Source of the DNA: Canna indica
Taxonomy: Eukaryota > Streptophyta > Magnoliopsida > Zingiberales > Cannaceae
DNA: 64,000 bases
Direction of reading: 5' to 3'
NCBI GenBank assembly: GCA_034359265.1
Contig: CP136896.1
Span: 61,453,501 to 61,517,500 of the forward strand
Part shown: in pieces, positions 1 through 11,516 of the stretch
How the letters are laid out: the number at the start of each line of letters is the position of its first letter
How positions within the stretch are numbered: position 1 is the stretch's first letter
Notes under the pieces: generated by a model
The model's database searches: none
Told to the model about the DNA's origin: nothing
Seen by the model: only the letters and a program-made list of their open reading frames with translations
Translations under genes and position numbers: made by a program

Positions 1-132
1 GAGCCTACCAAGATCCACAAATATGTAATTACATGTGAAGCATGATAAAAATATCATAAGTAATATTCATAATATAACCAACCAATATCAAATTATAGGA
101 ATAATTTCTCAAAACCAAAAGTAAATGAATAT

Positions 133-276
133 ATATCCATGTATGGTATAACAACACAAGCATGTATAATCACAACACAAGCATGTATAATCACCAATCC
201 ATATATGATATAACAACACAAGCATGCACAATCACCTATCCATATATGATATAACAACACAAGCATGCATAATCAC
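133..276. repeat. tandem repeat, unit about 46 bp
   Basis: Three full copies and one partial copy of a unit built around 'ATAACAACACAAGCATG' and 'ATAATCACC' follow one another with few differences. This is a minisatellite inside the LTR-like repeat. Confidence 0.75.
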
Positions 277-291
277 CAAATCCAGCCAAGC

Positions 292-480
292 CACTCAAGT
301 CGGTCGTCAGTGTGGCGAATTGACGAGCTTCCCGATCCAAGGACCTGTCGATCTTATATCTAGAGATCCGTCGGTTCTATACGAGTCGATCACTGAGCCT
401 GGCTCTGGCTCAACGAGCTTCCCGCCCATGCCACTCCGGGTCGATCGTTAGTGTGGCGGGTTGACGAGCTTCCCGGTCCA
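292..480. repeat. direct duplication of about 48 bp, 140 bp apart
   Basis: The block at 292-338 (centred on 'TTGACGAGCTTCCCG') is repeated at 432-480 with several substitutions. A third partial piece, 'ACGAGCTTCCCG', lies between them at about 413. It belongs to the surrounding repeat. Confidence 0.6.
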
Positions 481-2280
481 AAAATTCATAAGGGGAGAGA
501 GAGCAATCACAAGCACACCCAAGTATCCATAAATAAATAATACAGGAAAGAAACCATACACCATACATGCATATATCCAAACAATACGAGTCGATCACTA
601 GGACATGACTACTTATCCAAATAATATCCCAGTTTGGTTGGAAAAGCCCTCCAACCAGTGCATTCAAATTAAATATTACCAAATACATGCTTAGTAATAT
701 AACATAGCTAAACATGTATTCTAGATACCCGTAATTAAACATATATGCAAACACCCCAATTCATACTAGCACAACATGTAATTGCATAACAGCATATGAA
801 AATATTTATATACACCACTATGAAATTTATATTTAATAAAGCACTACACTAGTTGATTTTAAGGCTGCCACCTGCTGATATTTCTACTAAAATTAAAACC
901 AAGATTCACCCATATAATTACAAGATTAAAGTGCTACTATCATCACCCTAATTTAACTTCAATGTTCCAATTTCTCCCTATCACATCCAACTCTACATCC
1001 AACCAACAGTCGGCACTATCCAACTAACCAAAGCATAGAACCTATTTATCATATATATATATATATATATATGTTTAACTAAACAAAGTTTCAAACTATT
1101 CCTCTTAATAGTTGGCACTAACAAAAAATATATATATATTTACAACACCTAATTCACCAATATATATCTACTGTTCAACCTTAATCTAACCTAGATTAAT
1201 GAATTCCCATCTCTTTCTACCCCTTCCTATATCATGCGGACACAAGAAGAATACAACCTGCTACTGCTGCCATTCCACAATTCCCACAATACTTAGTTGC
1301 TACAATGAACCATTTCAATCTATTTATCAAGAGCAATCATAATACAACCAATAGCTACTGCTGCCATTCCACAAATTCCACTATACTCAATTGCTACAAT
1401 TAACCATTTCAACCCATATATCAAGAGCAATAATAATAATACAACCAATAGGTAACCATTTATCAAGAAAGCTTCAAACACCCTCATGGCAGTGGGCGGC
1501 TACACCAATCCAAGTTCCACAATGCATAGCATTGGGACACAATAAACCTAGAATTCCAGTAAGAATTAACATAGAAATCCCCCACCAAACCCAATTGAAG
1601 AAAAACTTAACATCCCCAAGGAAATCTCCACACTTCTTCATGAGAAGGGGCGGCAAGGTGAGGAAGACAAGGGGCGACAAGGTGAGGAAGAAAGCATGGG
1701 TTTGGCAATGATTTAACCACTCACCGGTAAGGGAAAGCAAGATAGAAGACTCTCTTTACGATTCTTGCGCCGATGATCACTGGTGTCGGCGACAAATCCA
1801 ATGGCAACTACCACCGCCTCCTCACTCGTCGCCTCCCTGTCGCCAGTCGAGTTCTTGGATGCGTGCGGCCCTAGCAGCCGCACGATCCAATAACTCCTCT
1901 TTTATATTATTTTTTTCATTTTTACGCTTCTACCCCTAATTGAACCCAACCCTGGTTTCCACTTAACTCGACCAAAACTTGTGCAAATTGGACTCCGATC
2001 GAGCCGTCGAACTCGACTCGACTCGACTAATACCCAATACATAAAATAAAATACTACGCATGCACAATGGCCTCACCTTAATTCGCAACATCCGGCATTT
2101 TCTCCCGGTCTGATCCGATGTGCATCCTTTTTTTCCGCTGAAATAATTTAATAAAATTTACTTTATTACACATATCAATAACATACTTCGAATCAAATTC
2201 AATGATTAATTTTCCCCTTTTATCTTTAATAATATGTTTTATGACATATGAAAGCAAATGCACCAAGTTTAAGAACCATG

Positions 2281-2677
2281 TGTGTTAAACTTAACCCGAT
2301 CATAAGAAGGAAGCTGCTAACAACAATTAGAACCATTCTTGTTAGTTTTAGTTCTCTTTGATATGGGTTTATTAGCATAATCAATATTCAAGGAAATGAC
2401 CTTAGCAAATAGCTTTAAAATTGTTAGTCTTATTTTGTCTAAAAGTGACTTGATTTCGAGCATACCAAATGGTCTTAAGGGGCTGGAGGACTCCTATTAA
2501 ATCGGGTTCTTTCACTCCTAAAGAATGTTGAAGAGTTCGAAATCATAGAACGAAGGAAGCTCGGGAGAAGAAGTTCTTGTGACGTCAGAGGTAAAAAGAA
2601 GAGAGTCACATAGTGTTAAGATAGAGAGCTTGCTCAATAATTGCAGTTGCAATTGTGCGTGAAGTGTCTTTGTCAAG
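2281..2677. other. intergenic, no gene seen
   Basis: This is unassigned single-copy-looking sequence between the LTR-like repeat and CACTA-1. I see no convincing reading frame or RNA gene. Confidence 0.5.
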
Positions 2678-2689
2678 CACTACTAGAAA

Positions 2690-3055
2690 AATGGGCATCA
2701 GCAACAGCTGATGCCGTTGCTGAGCCGTTGCTGAAGAGCATCAGCAACGGCCGAACCGTTGCAATAGAGTCGTGACAGAAACTCGCGTTGTTGATAACTT
2801 AGCGACGGTGCAGCAACGGCCGCTCGGGCCGTCGCTAAAAATATTATCAGCAACGGTTTCGCCACAGACCCAGAGCCGTTGCTGATAACATTAATAGCAA
2901 CGACCGCCGAGTCCGTAGCAACGCCGTTAGTAAAATTTCGTCGCTAAGCCGTTGCTGTAGGTCATCAGCAACAGCTTTCGATACACATTTAGCAATATCT
3001 TTCCCACGGACGGCCGTGGGAAAGCCGTTGCTGATGATGTATACCCGGTAACAGA
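2690..3055. repeat. CACTA-1 subterminal repeat array (gene-2 side)
   Basis: There are about 15 copies of a 10-bp motif close to AGCAACGGCY, direct and inverted, some paired into short hairpins. In the CACTA family such motifs bind the element's own DNA-binding protein (TNPA in En/Spm). The matching array of CACTA-2 is at 40765-41155. Confidence 0.85.
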
Positions 3056-3309
3056 AAAATTTCAAATTTCAAATTTCCATTGATACATTATCTGATACAT
3101 AACTCACACACCCTCATACACACATTCATTCACACATCACAAACACACCAAGATATACATCAAAACAATTATATTTATATTGATAATTATCCACGATAGT
3201 ATAAAAACAATTCAAATGCAAAATTGAAGTATCAATATCCAAACAAAATAAGTTAAACAAGTTCAATATCTCAGTAACAAGTTCAATATCCAAACAAAAA
3301 ATCTCATGA

Positions 3310-4215
3310 TCACGATGGAGGATGGTCTGGATCATATGGCGGGGTCTGGAGTGCTTGAGTGTACACCGGCGTGGACTGACTCGAGGACGATGGATTAGAT
3401 GATGCCGAAGAGATGTCTGCTTCGGGATGACCTGACATGTTGCGTAGCATAGATTGTATATCCGCCATCATCTGACTCTGGCGCTCCATCATCTCAGTCT
3501 GACGCGCGACCGTCTCCTCTAGTGTCATTATCCTATTATTATGATTATAACTGGATCTGGAGGTGGACGGTCGCTCACCAACGACTGGAGGGGTCGGTGC
3601 CCCAAGTGGCCCTAGTACGGCTCGCGCATGACCACTATCTGCGAAGCCATATACGCGGCCATGGTCCCAGCCACCTGCGGCCTCGACCCACGATGCTGCG
3701 TCAAAGTCCTCGGGGGTACCCCCGCGCTGCACCACCGTCTGGCTGTAGGTCTCCTACTCGAGTTTGATTTTTTGTTTAATATTTATCATAAAACTTAAAT
3801 TATAAATATATAATGAATAATTTAAACAAATATATAATTACCATAATGTATGCAGCGCGGTTGTCGATGTACTCCCCCGTCCCATGTGCTCGACGGTGAG
3901 TCCGCTCAAACACCGCCATCGGGGACGGTCGCTGGATAGTCCCGTCATCCGACACCGTCGTCTATATTTACAAAACAAATACATTAATTAGTACACATAG
4001 TAACAAATAAAATAAATAATTAAAAGATATACTTACCATACGGTTCGCGTAGACTGCAAATGCAACAGAGCCGCCGGTGTGACGCGCTGCTCCTTCCGAC
4101 ATGCGATTTCTAGCCGCATTTCGAGAAACCTCCTGCCATCGATCCGTCGACCATATTCCCACGAGCTGGTCCCATATATCCGGAGTAATCCAACCGTACC
4201 AGGGCACGATCGTAA
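3310..4215 (-). pseudogene. second CACTA gene (Transposase_24-like), 5'-truncated
   Basis: Only the 3' half remains of the accessory gene that is complete in CACTA-2. The exons are 4037-about 4205 (partial exon 3), 3842-3961 and 3310-3753. Their splice sites match the CACTA-2 copy, with donor ATG|GTAAGT after exon 3. Visible protein landmarks are WDQLVGIWSTDRWQEVS, the HTGG box and ASWVEAAGGWDHGRVYGF, which fit the plant Ptta/En/Spm Transposase_24 family. Exons 1, 2 and most of exon 3, with their start codon, were lost in the deletion that fused this region to the transposase. It cannot make the full product. Confidence 0.8.
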
Positions 4216-6956
4216 CAAGTAGGGAAATCACGATTCTGTAATCTCTCCAATTCTTGATCGTTGTGAATAGAGTATTTTTGCACCATCTCTATGTCAAATA
4301 TTTCAATGAATTGTTCAATCTCTGGACAATTGAGTAATACATACAAGTGTGCCAAATGATACTCTTCATCGCTTAAGTGTCGAGATGGACGAGAACCAAA
4401 AGCACGACCAGAGTGACAAAATATATTTAAACGTCCATCTGAATGTCGAACACCCCCGTCGTCGTTACGTGGAAGACGATCAAATCTTGTCTGTACTGTC
4501 GATTCAAAGTAAAATGAGCAGAATGTTAAAATTTCTTGGATGATATACGATTCAGATATTGATCCTTCAACAGCTGCGGTGTTCTTTACTTTTTTCTTCA
4601 GACGATTCATGTATCTTTCAAATAAGTACATCCACCGATATTGAACGGGGCCACCAACTTGTGCCTCGTATGCCAAGTGTATCGGTAGATGCTCCATCGA
4701 GTCAAAAAATGCAGGAGGGAAAAACTGCTCCAGCTTGCATATGATTTCAACAATATTATTTTCAAGTGTTGACATATCTTCGACTCGAAGGACATTTGCA
4801 CAGATGTTTCTAAAAAACATACTTAATTCAGTCAACGGACCCCAAATATTATCAGGTAGAAGATCTCGAAATGCGATCGGAAGTAATCTCTGCATGAATA
4901 CATGACAATCATGGCTCTTCATCCCTGATATTTTGCAATCATCGACGTTCACACATCGAGATAAGTTTGAAGCATATCCATCGGGTAATCTGAGTTCTTT
5001 TACCCATTGACAAATATCTTTGATCTGTTTATTTAACACATATGGGGCCTTCGGTTTCAGATATCGTCCGTTGACCTCTTGTAACTCCAACTCTGGTCTT
5101 TTACAAAGTATTTTCATATCATGTCGGGCTTTGACATTATCTTTTGTTTTTCCGGAAATATCCATCAAAGTGTTGAAAATATTATCAAACATATTTTTTT
5201 CAATGTGCATGACATCTAAATTATGTCGAATCAATAATGAACTCCAATAGGGAAATTCCCAAAAGATACTTTTTTTCACCCAGTTATGTGTTTGGCCAAA
5301 ACCTGACACTCTTTCATTGCGACCAAATACTATATCTGGAAGTGCTGAAACACGTGCTAACATTTGTTCACCAGACAACATCGGTGGTGGCCCATCTTTT
5401 TCGACTCTGCCCTTAGTAAATTTATTACGATTCCTTCGATACTGATGATTAACCGGTAGGAATCGACGATGACAATCAAAGAATGAGATTTTTCGTCCGT
5501 TCTGAAGACTGATTGATTTAGAGTGTTCCATACAATACGGACAAGAGAGCCGGCCGTGAGTGCTCCAACCCGACAACATGCCGTACGCCGGGAAATCATT
5601 GATTGTCCACAAGACCGCGACCTTTAAATTGAAGTTTTGCTTTCGATGACAATCATAAGTGACAGCTCCCTCAGTCCACAATGTTTTCAATTCATCTATC
5701 AAGGGTCTGAGAAATATATCAATTTCTTTTCGCGGACCCTTAGGACCCGGAAAAATCATCGAAAGATAAATAAATTCATCTTTCATGCACATTGACGGTG
5801 GCAAATTATAAACTGTCAGCAGCACTGGCCAAACTGAATAAGGAGTAGCAGAATGTCCAAACGGATTAAAATCATCTGTGCACAATCCCAATATGATATT
5901 TCTAGTATCCCTAGCAAATGAAAGATAACATGTATCCAAATGTTTCCATGCTTCACTGTCAGATGGATGAGTCATTACTGTATCATCATGACTTCTTGCA
6001 TGCCAACTCATGTAGGGGGCTGTCTTTTCCGACATGAATAATCTTTGAAGTCTCGGTGTTAGTGGAAAATACCGAAGCACCTTAAACGAGATATTTTTCT
6101 GTCGGACCGATTTCTTCTCCTTGTAACGAGGATGCTGACATACAGGGCATTTATCCAACTGCACATTTTCTTTGTAATATAAAATGCAGTTATTTTGGCA
6201 CGCGTGTATTTTTTCGTACCTAAGCCTCAATTTTCTCATTAGCTTTTTAGTCTTATAAAAAATTGGCTCAAACTTGTTATCAGTAGGCAGCATTCCATTA
6301 ATCAATCCAGCAATCCGATCATACGCAACTCCGTTGATATTACAATCGGCCTTGATGTTTAAGAGTTGTGTCATTGCTGAAAACCTAGTGTATTTAGGAC
6401 AATTCTCATACAAAGGTTCATCGGCAGCTTTCAACATCTCGTAAAATTCTGCAGCTTCTTTATTCGATAATTCAATCTCTACCGCAGCCCCTACTTCTGT
6501 GATATCAACCGCTGTAGTATCTGGTGGGACTGATGTCTGAAGAACTGGCCGATCAACATTATCATTCAGGTGGAATTGACCCTCAAGACTATCAAGTATC
6601 ATAGTTCTATAGGGATTACATTGACTAGATGAAGAAGCACCAGCAGAGGAAGATTCACCATATGTCTGAACGACAGGATTGCTCGACGTCCCGACTTCGC
6701 GTGACTCCCCGTGACAAGTCCATAGAAAATATCTTGGTGCAAATCCTTTGGTATATAGATGTAGAGTGACAGTCTCCCGATCCAAAAATCGTCCATTTGA
6801 ACAAATGCGGCACGGACATCGGATTTGATCACCCATGCTAACGAAATTCCGATTCGAATAGGCGAAATTTAGGAAGTACGTTACGCCTAATCAAAACTCA
6901 TTCGTTAAAGCTCCACGATCAAGACGTCGGTACATCCAACTTCGATCAGCCGACAT
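4110..6956 (-). pseudogene. TNP2-like CACTA transposase, truncated, with stop codon and splice-site loss
   Basis: This encoded the DDE-type transposase that cuts and pastes the element. From the ATG at 6956 it reads MSADRSWMYRR, the start of a Transpos_assoc domain. Codon 22 is TGA (6891-6893), where CACTA-2 has CGA. Beyond that stop an open frame of 908 codons runs from 6836 to 4110. It holds the rest of Transpos_assoc (CPCRICSNGRF), a Transposase_21 (TNP2) core at roughly residues 140-560 of that frame, and a DUF4218 region around residues 640-760. After NRDFPT (near 4220) the frame enters unrelated sequence, because a deletion removed the C-terminal DUF4216 domain. The last 35 or so residues are exon 3 of the second gene read out of frame. 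The leader acceptor AG seen in CACTA-2 is AA here (6961-6962). The long open frame suggests recent inactivation. Confidence 0.9.
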
Positions 6957-7029
6957 GATTTTGTCAATCAATGACAATTTCTTTGGTTAATGTCTTAGGT
7001 GAGATTGTCCTATTCCATTTAGGATTTAT

Positions 7030-7219
7030 GTTATTTGAACTGCACTTACGTTTTTATTTTAATTGTTAACTAATTATTCTAAATTTCGGCAGCATCTCCC
7101 TATAGTTCTCCGAATACGCATATCATATGGGCGCGTATCGGAGAACAAGAGAGATGTTGCCGAAATTTAGAATAATTAGTTAACAGTTAAAATAAAAACG
7201 TAAGTGCAGTACAAATAAC
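7030..7219. repeat. 190-bp palindrome in CACTA-1 leader intron
   Basis: Arms of about 85-90 nt face each other around position 7124. The outer part pairs GTTATTTG...TGCACTTACG with its complement, and the inner part pairs GTTCTCCGAATACGC with its imperfect complement. The same palindrome is at 36880-37069 and, decayed, at 32840-33031. It lies just upstream of the transposase start codon. Confidence 0.9.
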
Positions 7220-7429
7220 TATATTCCCAAATTGTCCAATCAGGGACAATTCAAGAATTGTACATCGTATAAAAGATCATCTACTTCTTTTACACGAACA
7301 TACAATCCCCGAACGGATCTAAGGTTTTGCTAAATCATATCCGACTCGTCGATGCGTACGTGAAACATATGAACTCGTCGGATGCATGATTATTTTCTAA
7401 ATGTTTCGAGACTGTTCGAGTCCATATTG

Positions 7430-7568
7430 GACGATTTCGGTGCGCGTCCGAAGTGGACGATTTCGGCGCGCGTCCGATGTGGACGATTCCGGCGCGCGTC
7501 CGAAGTGGATGATTCCGGTGCGCGTCCGAAGTGGACGATACTGGCGCGCGTCCGAAGTGGACAATTCC
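7430..7568. repeat. 26-bp GC-rich tandem array in CACTA-1
   Basis: Five copies of a 26-bp unit beginning GACGATT and ending CGCGTCCGAAGTG, plus a 9-bp tail, differ from one another at one to four positions. Equivalent arrays lie at 36518-36676 and 32519-32650. Confidence 0.9.
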
Positions 7569-8020
7569 TAAATTAATCTAAACCCTAATAATTAATCTAA
7601 CAAATTAAACAATTAATTTAAATAATTAATTAACAATTATAAAACAATAAAACAATTATAAAACAAAAAACAATTAATTTAAATAATAATTAAATAATCT
7701 ACAAATTCCCGGCGCCGGAGTCAGGTGGACTCTGGCGCCGGCGTACAGTGGCCAGACACACTGTCCGGCCACTGTACAAGGTCCGGCGGCGGCCATCGGC
7801 CGACCGCCGTCGGCCGAAACCCTAGAAATAGGGTTTCGGACGGATTAATTCCCGCCGGCCGCAACGGGAAGAGACTGCCGGCCAGCGAGGCATACCTGAA
7901 CAAGTCGGCAGCAGCGGGGGAGGAATAGGCGTCGTCGGCATCGTCGGCGTCGGCAGCAGCGGCGGCGAGAGGCGAGAGCAGGAGCGGCGGGAGGAAGAAG
8001 GGTCGGGCGCGACTGGTGCC

Positions 8021-8030
8021 CTATATAAAC
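8021..8030 (-). promoter_or_regulatory. TATA box of CACTA-1 transposase gene
   Basis: The minus strand reads TTTATATAGG at the inner edge of the subterminal array. The identical sequence is at the same place in CACTA-2 (36016-36025). A probable leader exon follows and ends at a CAG|GTATGC donor (intron starts at 7895). Confidence 0.7.
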
Positions 8031-8031
8031 T

Positions 8032-8325
8032 TATCAGCAACGGCTCACTCGCCCGTTAGAAAGCTGTTGCTAATAAGTTATCATCAGCAACGGCTCACTT
8101 GTCCGTTAGAAAGCCATTGCTGATAATTAAAATATTAGCAACGGCCCGTCTTTCCGTCAGAAAGCCGTTGCGGATAATTAAAATAATCCGCAACGGCTCG
8201 CGTGTCCGTTAGAACGCCGTTGGAGATACAAATATTTGCAACGGCTCGGGCAGCCGTAAGAATGCCGTTGCAAATAGCAACAGCTTGAGCGGCCGTTGCT
8301 GATAGCCGTTACTGAAGACCAAGTT
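8032..8325. repeat. CACTA-1 subterminal repeat array (promoter side)
   Basis: Direct and inverted AGCAACGGCT-type motifs recur every 20-40 bp, several of them separated by a 'CCGTTAGAA' spacer. The array corresponds to 35725-36015 of CACTA-2. Because it abuts the TATA box, proteins bound here could control both transposition and transcription. Confidence 0.8.
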
Positions 8326-8335
8326 TCTAGTAGTG

Positions 8336-8666
8336 AAGTACTAAACCTAAACCCAATCTATGCAGAGCGAAACTAGTCCGAGCATATTGATTATCAATAG
8401 ACTCCCAAAGAATCTGAGCTACCTCACACTCCTAAAATAGACTATTCAATTTCAAAAAAACTGCCGCACAAGCCACAACAAAGGGGAGCTAGTGGCGAAG
8501 GCACTAACAAATTAAATAGGGGTGTCGCTGGACACCCCTAACCAAGTAGGATAATTAATTTATATTTATATTTAAAATATATAATATAATTAGTTATCCA
8601 TATGTATATTTATTAATTGAAGTATATTACATATCATGATTTGATACCCTATTTATCAAAATACAT

Positions 8667-8697
<31 letters not shown>

Positions 8698-9428
8698 GTT
8701 AGGATAAATAATTTAATTTTAATCAAATTAAATTATATCAATTAATTTGCATCAATCAATTTTAATTAAATTAAATTAAATTACATAGGTTAGTTTCAAT
8801 TAAATTTCTTAGGTTAACTTTAATTAATTAATTATATCAATTTTTAATTATTATTAAAACATTTAGATTTCTTTTAAATACATTAAATTATTTATAAATG
8901 AGCTAATTTTTAATAATTTCATAATATAATTATTTGTAACAAATAATTATAAATTTAATTTATATGTTTCTATTCATTATAAAATATATTTTTTTGGATT
9001 AGTAAAATTTGATATGTATTTAAATTTTATTGAATAAAATTTTATTTAAATCACCATTTTTGTATATTATTAATACGCATAAAACTAAAAATCTAAACTG
9101 CATCCAAAATCAATGCCGTCCATGTCTATTGTTTTCCAAATCTCAAATCTCAAATCGATTTTTCTAAATGAGTGAGTTTGACTAAGAAATGAGAAAATCT
9201 AGTCAAATACTTAGTTAATTCGACTAAGAAATGGATGAACTCAGTCAAAAAATGAATATTTTTAAGTAGAAAGTGATTAAATTTGGATAGTTAAAAGGGG
9301 GAAGAAGAAAAAAAAAATGGTATTTGAAAGTTAACATTTGGAAAGTGATGAGCGTGGATTGCACCGATGTTTGGTGCAGCTCGAATCAACCTCTATAAAA
9401 TTTTATTAATTAATAATATACTTAAAAT
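8336..9428. other. AT-rich intergenic sequence, no gene seen
   Basis: The sequence is very AT-rich with many short TTAATT runs. A small inverted repeat (GGGGTGTC...GACACCCC) occurs at about 8520-8541 and may be the edge of an old element. I see no gene. Confidence 0.5.
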
Positions 9429-9436
9429 GTTGCACC

Positions 9437-10389
9437 TAGATGTGGCAATGGGCCGTGCTCGAGCCGGCCCATTGACCTTCGGGCCGTGCCATGGCATAGC
9501 CCGGTTGCTCAAAGGGGAGGCCCAGCCCGGGCCTGAGCCCGCCCCGGCCCGAAATATAAAAAAGCATAATTATCATGGCCAACGGTGAGACTCAAATCAT
9601 CAATCTTTAGATTTTTACAAGAAGAACTAGCCACTACACCAAGTCATAATATCTTCTTTTATGTATTTTAAAGGGAAAAGATCTAAAATGGTCTCTAAAC
9701 TATTTTAAAATTTTCACATTGGTCCTATAATTTTTTTTCAGCTCAATTGGATCCATAAAGATTTGTAATTGTCACTTCAGTCCCTGATCGTGACATTGCC
9801 GTTAAAAAATACCAACTCTTTTCACCCGAAGATGCACTTGATTGGCCAACTAGGGTCAGGATAGGGATCGGTGCTGCTCGTGGTCTCGTGCAGACCACAC
9901 GAACGTTAGCCACGTAGGTATTTTTTTAACAACAGGGTCACGATCAGGGACCAAAGTGACAATTACAAATCTTTAGGGATCCAATTGAGCCGAAAAAAAA
10001 TTGTGGGACCAATGTGAAAATTCCGAAATAATTTAGGAATCATTTTAGACCTTTTCCCTATTTTAAATGAGTAAAGTAACTACTGCGCCAGGCTAGCCTA
10101 GCCATGCTGGCACAGACCAAGCTAGGCCTAGCTTGCTGGCGCAAGGCCAGGCTTGGGCCGTGTCGAGCTCGACACGGCCGAAAAGTGACCGTGTCGAGCT
10201 CGACACAGCCGAAAAGTGATCGTGCCGAGCACGGCCCACGTGCCCAAGGGGGTGAGCCCAGCCCGCCCCTTGGGCACAGACGGGCCATGCTCGGCTCGAC
10301 CCGAAATTTTTTCGAGCCGAGTCTGGCACGGTCCTAGTTGGGCCGAGCTCGTGCCATTCTTTGGCGAGCCCGATCTATTATCACCTCTA
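9437..10389. mobile_element. hAT-like element, 953 bp, with nested MULE MITE
   Basis: The ends are TAGATGTGGCAATGGGCC on the left and, read inward, TAGAGGTGATAATAGATCGG on the right. Flanking 8-bp duplications are GTTGCACC (9429-9436) and GTTGCACG (10390-10397), 7 of 8 matching. Just inside the ends lie GC-rich stretches with repeated 'GGGCC' and 'GAGCCG'. There is no transposase. The element is split by the foldback at 9673-10058, so its own length was about 560 bp. Confidence 0.8.
9673..10058. mobile_element. Mutator-like foldback MITE, 386 bp, TSD TATTTTAAA
   Basis: Perfect 9-bp target duplications (9664-9672 and 10059-10067) flank inverted repeats of about 150 bp that begin GGGAAAAGATCTAAAATG. 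The long arms and 9-bp TSD are the mark of non-autonomous Mutator-like elements. It sits inside the hAT element at 9437-10389 and is therefore younger. Confidence 0.92.
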
Positions 10390-10397
10390 GTTGCACG

Positions 10398-10910
10398 TCC
10401 TCCTAGTTAAGGGTCATGGCTTCGCCAGGGAGCTGATCATATCAAAACTAGCTAACCTATGTCAGCTACATGAAGTCTTTTATGAAAGATGAATGTATAA
10501 GTTAAATTATAGCTAACATGATTTCTGTTATTAGGCCACCAAATCCAATTATCTTAACATAACAGGGATGATAAGGTAAATAATTCTCATCACTTAGTCA
10601 GCGATTTAATCGATAGTGTTTTGTCTTTCCATCTGATTTAAATCATTTAATCGTACAATTGGAACCGGTATAAATTGTCCTATTTATAAAACATTGCTGC
10701 TACATATAATAGAAGATATAACTGAATTCTTTCAAATCTCATTTGAAATACAAAAACGTTTAAATATTCTGCTGCATCGTAACAAATAAAGAAAGAAAAC
10801 ATATATAATTAAAGCATCACATCATCCACTCCGTCAATTTACATATCGATCAACTTCACCTCCCCTTTTATCTCATCTACTTTACAAATTAATTAAACCC
10901 GCATACATCC
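10398..10910. other. intergenic, no gene seen
   Basis: AT-rich single-copy-looking sequence downstream of the small gene at 11058-11516, probably including its 3' untranslated region near the right edge. Confidence 0.4.
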
Positions 10911-11057
10911 CGTGACCTTATCACCCATAAGTCAAACTCGCCACGTCACCGACCACCTCATCCCTCCTCCTTCCTCCTCCCCTGATACCCTACGTAGGCT
11001 TTCACGCCCACCACCATTACCATGCCGAGCCGAGCCGAAGCAAGCGCAAAATCTCCA

Positions 11058-11516
11058 TCACGTCGTCACCGCGCCGGCGCCGAACCTCTCCGACGCCGTC
11101 CTCCTCGCCACCGCGTCGGTCTCCGGCGACGCCATTTCCTTCTCGCAGACCTCCGGGATCGACTCGAGGCGGCCGGAGCAGGAGCAGGTGGCGGCGTAGT
11201 ACAGCGCGTGGCCGTACTGGGACTGGACCTGGACCCGGAACACGGAGTTCTTCAGGCGGAAGACGGAGCGGAGCAGCTTCTGGATCGACCTGGAGAGCTT
11301 GGACTGCTGCTTCCTGGAGGTGGCCTGCACCGTGGGCGGGGCGGGGGGCGGCGGCTGCGGCAGCGGTGGGTCGTCGCCGGAGGAGGAATACTGGGGCATG
11401 GAGATGCAGCGGGCGGCGATTGCGGAGTCGAGCTGGTGCATGAAGGACTTGAGCTCGAAGGAGTCGTAGAGGGAGCTGCCGCAGTCCCATACGAGGGTTT
11501 TGGGATCGCTGTCCAT
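11058..11516 (-). CDS. small conserved plant protein, function unknown (152 aa)
   Basis: Single exon, strongly GC-rich. The N-terminus (about residues 8-41) carries LVWDCGSSLYDSFEL, QLDSAIAARCISMP and an acidic/aromatic pattern. I recall this pattern from short uncharacterised plant proteins, but I have no function for it. A proline-rich linker follows (about 51-62), then a basic, helix-prone stretch (about 67-97, KLSRSIQKLLRSVF) and a Ser/Glu-rich tail. There is no signal peptide or membrane segment, so it is likely soluble, perhaps nuclear or cytosolic. The ATG at 11516 is preceded by a CT-rich leader and, about 190 bp upstream, a TATTTAA box. A longer frame on the same strand (to 11682) runs through the leader in another phase and lacks the conserved residues. 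Confidence 0.75.
   Translation of the reverse strand: MDSDPKTLVWDCGSSLYDSFELKSFMHQLDSAIAARCISMPQYSSSGDDPPLPQPPPPAPPTVQATSRKQQSKLSRSIQKLLRSVFRLKNSVFRVQVQSQYGHALYYAATCSCSGRLESIPEVCEKEMASPETDAVARRTASERFGAGAVTT

Larger units (their letters stand above)
1..2280 (-). repeat. LTR-retrotransposon-like repeat, copy A (minus)
   Basis: Read on the minus strand, about 1800-2130 resembles the plus strand at about 60290-60620. Both have a GC-rich block with a 'GGCGAGTGAGGAGG'-like core, the same order of short motifs, and an AT-rich edge next to a 'CCGG' motif. The rest is AT-rich, holds short tandem repeats and has no open gene. It is probably an old copy of the long LTR-like repeat also seen at 15.4, 16.6 and 60.3 kb. 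Short reading frames here look accidental. The outer boundary lies outside the window. Confidence 0.45.
2678..8335 (-). mobile_element. CACTA-1: En/Spm-type DNA transposon, 5658 bp, TSD AAG
   Basis: The left end is CACTACTAGAAAAATGGGCA and the right end, read inward, is CACTACTAGAAACTTGGTC. Perfect 3-bp target duplications AAG lie at 2675-2677 and 8336-8338. Subterminal arrays of 'AGCAACGGC' in both orientations fill about 360 and 300 bp at the two ends, as is typical of CACTA elements. Inside, all on the minus strand, are a promoter with a TATA box at 8021-8030, a leader intron, a broken TNP2 transposase and the 3' half of the second gene. An internal deletion joins the transposase to exon 3 of the second gene near 4205-4225. 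The element is non-autonomous as it stands. It has the same architecture as CACTA-2 in inverted orientation. Confidence 0.95.

Noticed and set aside
2690..3055. Regularly spaced short repeats, CRISPR-like at first sight
   Set aside because: The repeats are 9-10 bp, in both orientations and irregularly spaced, at the end of a CACTA element in a plant genome. They are subterminal motifs.
7382..7576. Open frame with repeated RPKWTI-like peptides
   Set aside because: A 26-bp repeat stays open in several phases by chance. It lies inside the proposed leader intron and is open on the opposite strand in CACTA-2 as well.
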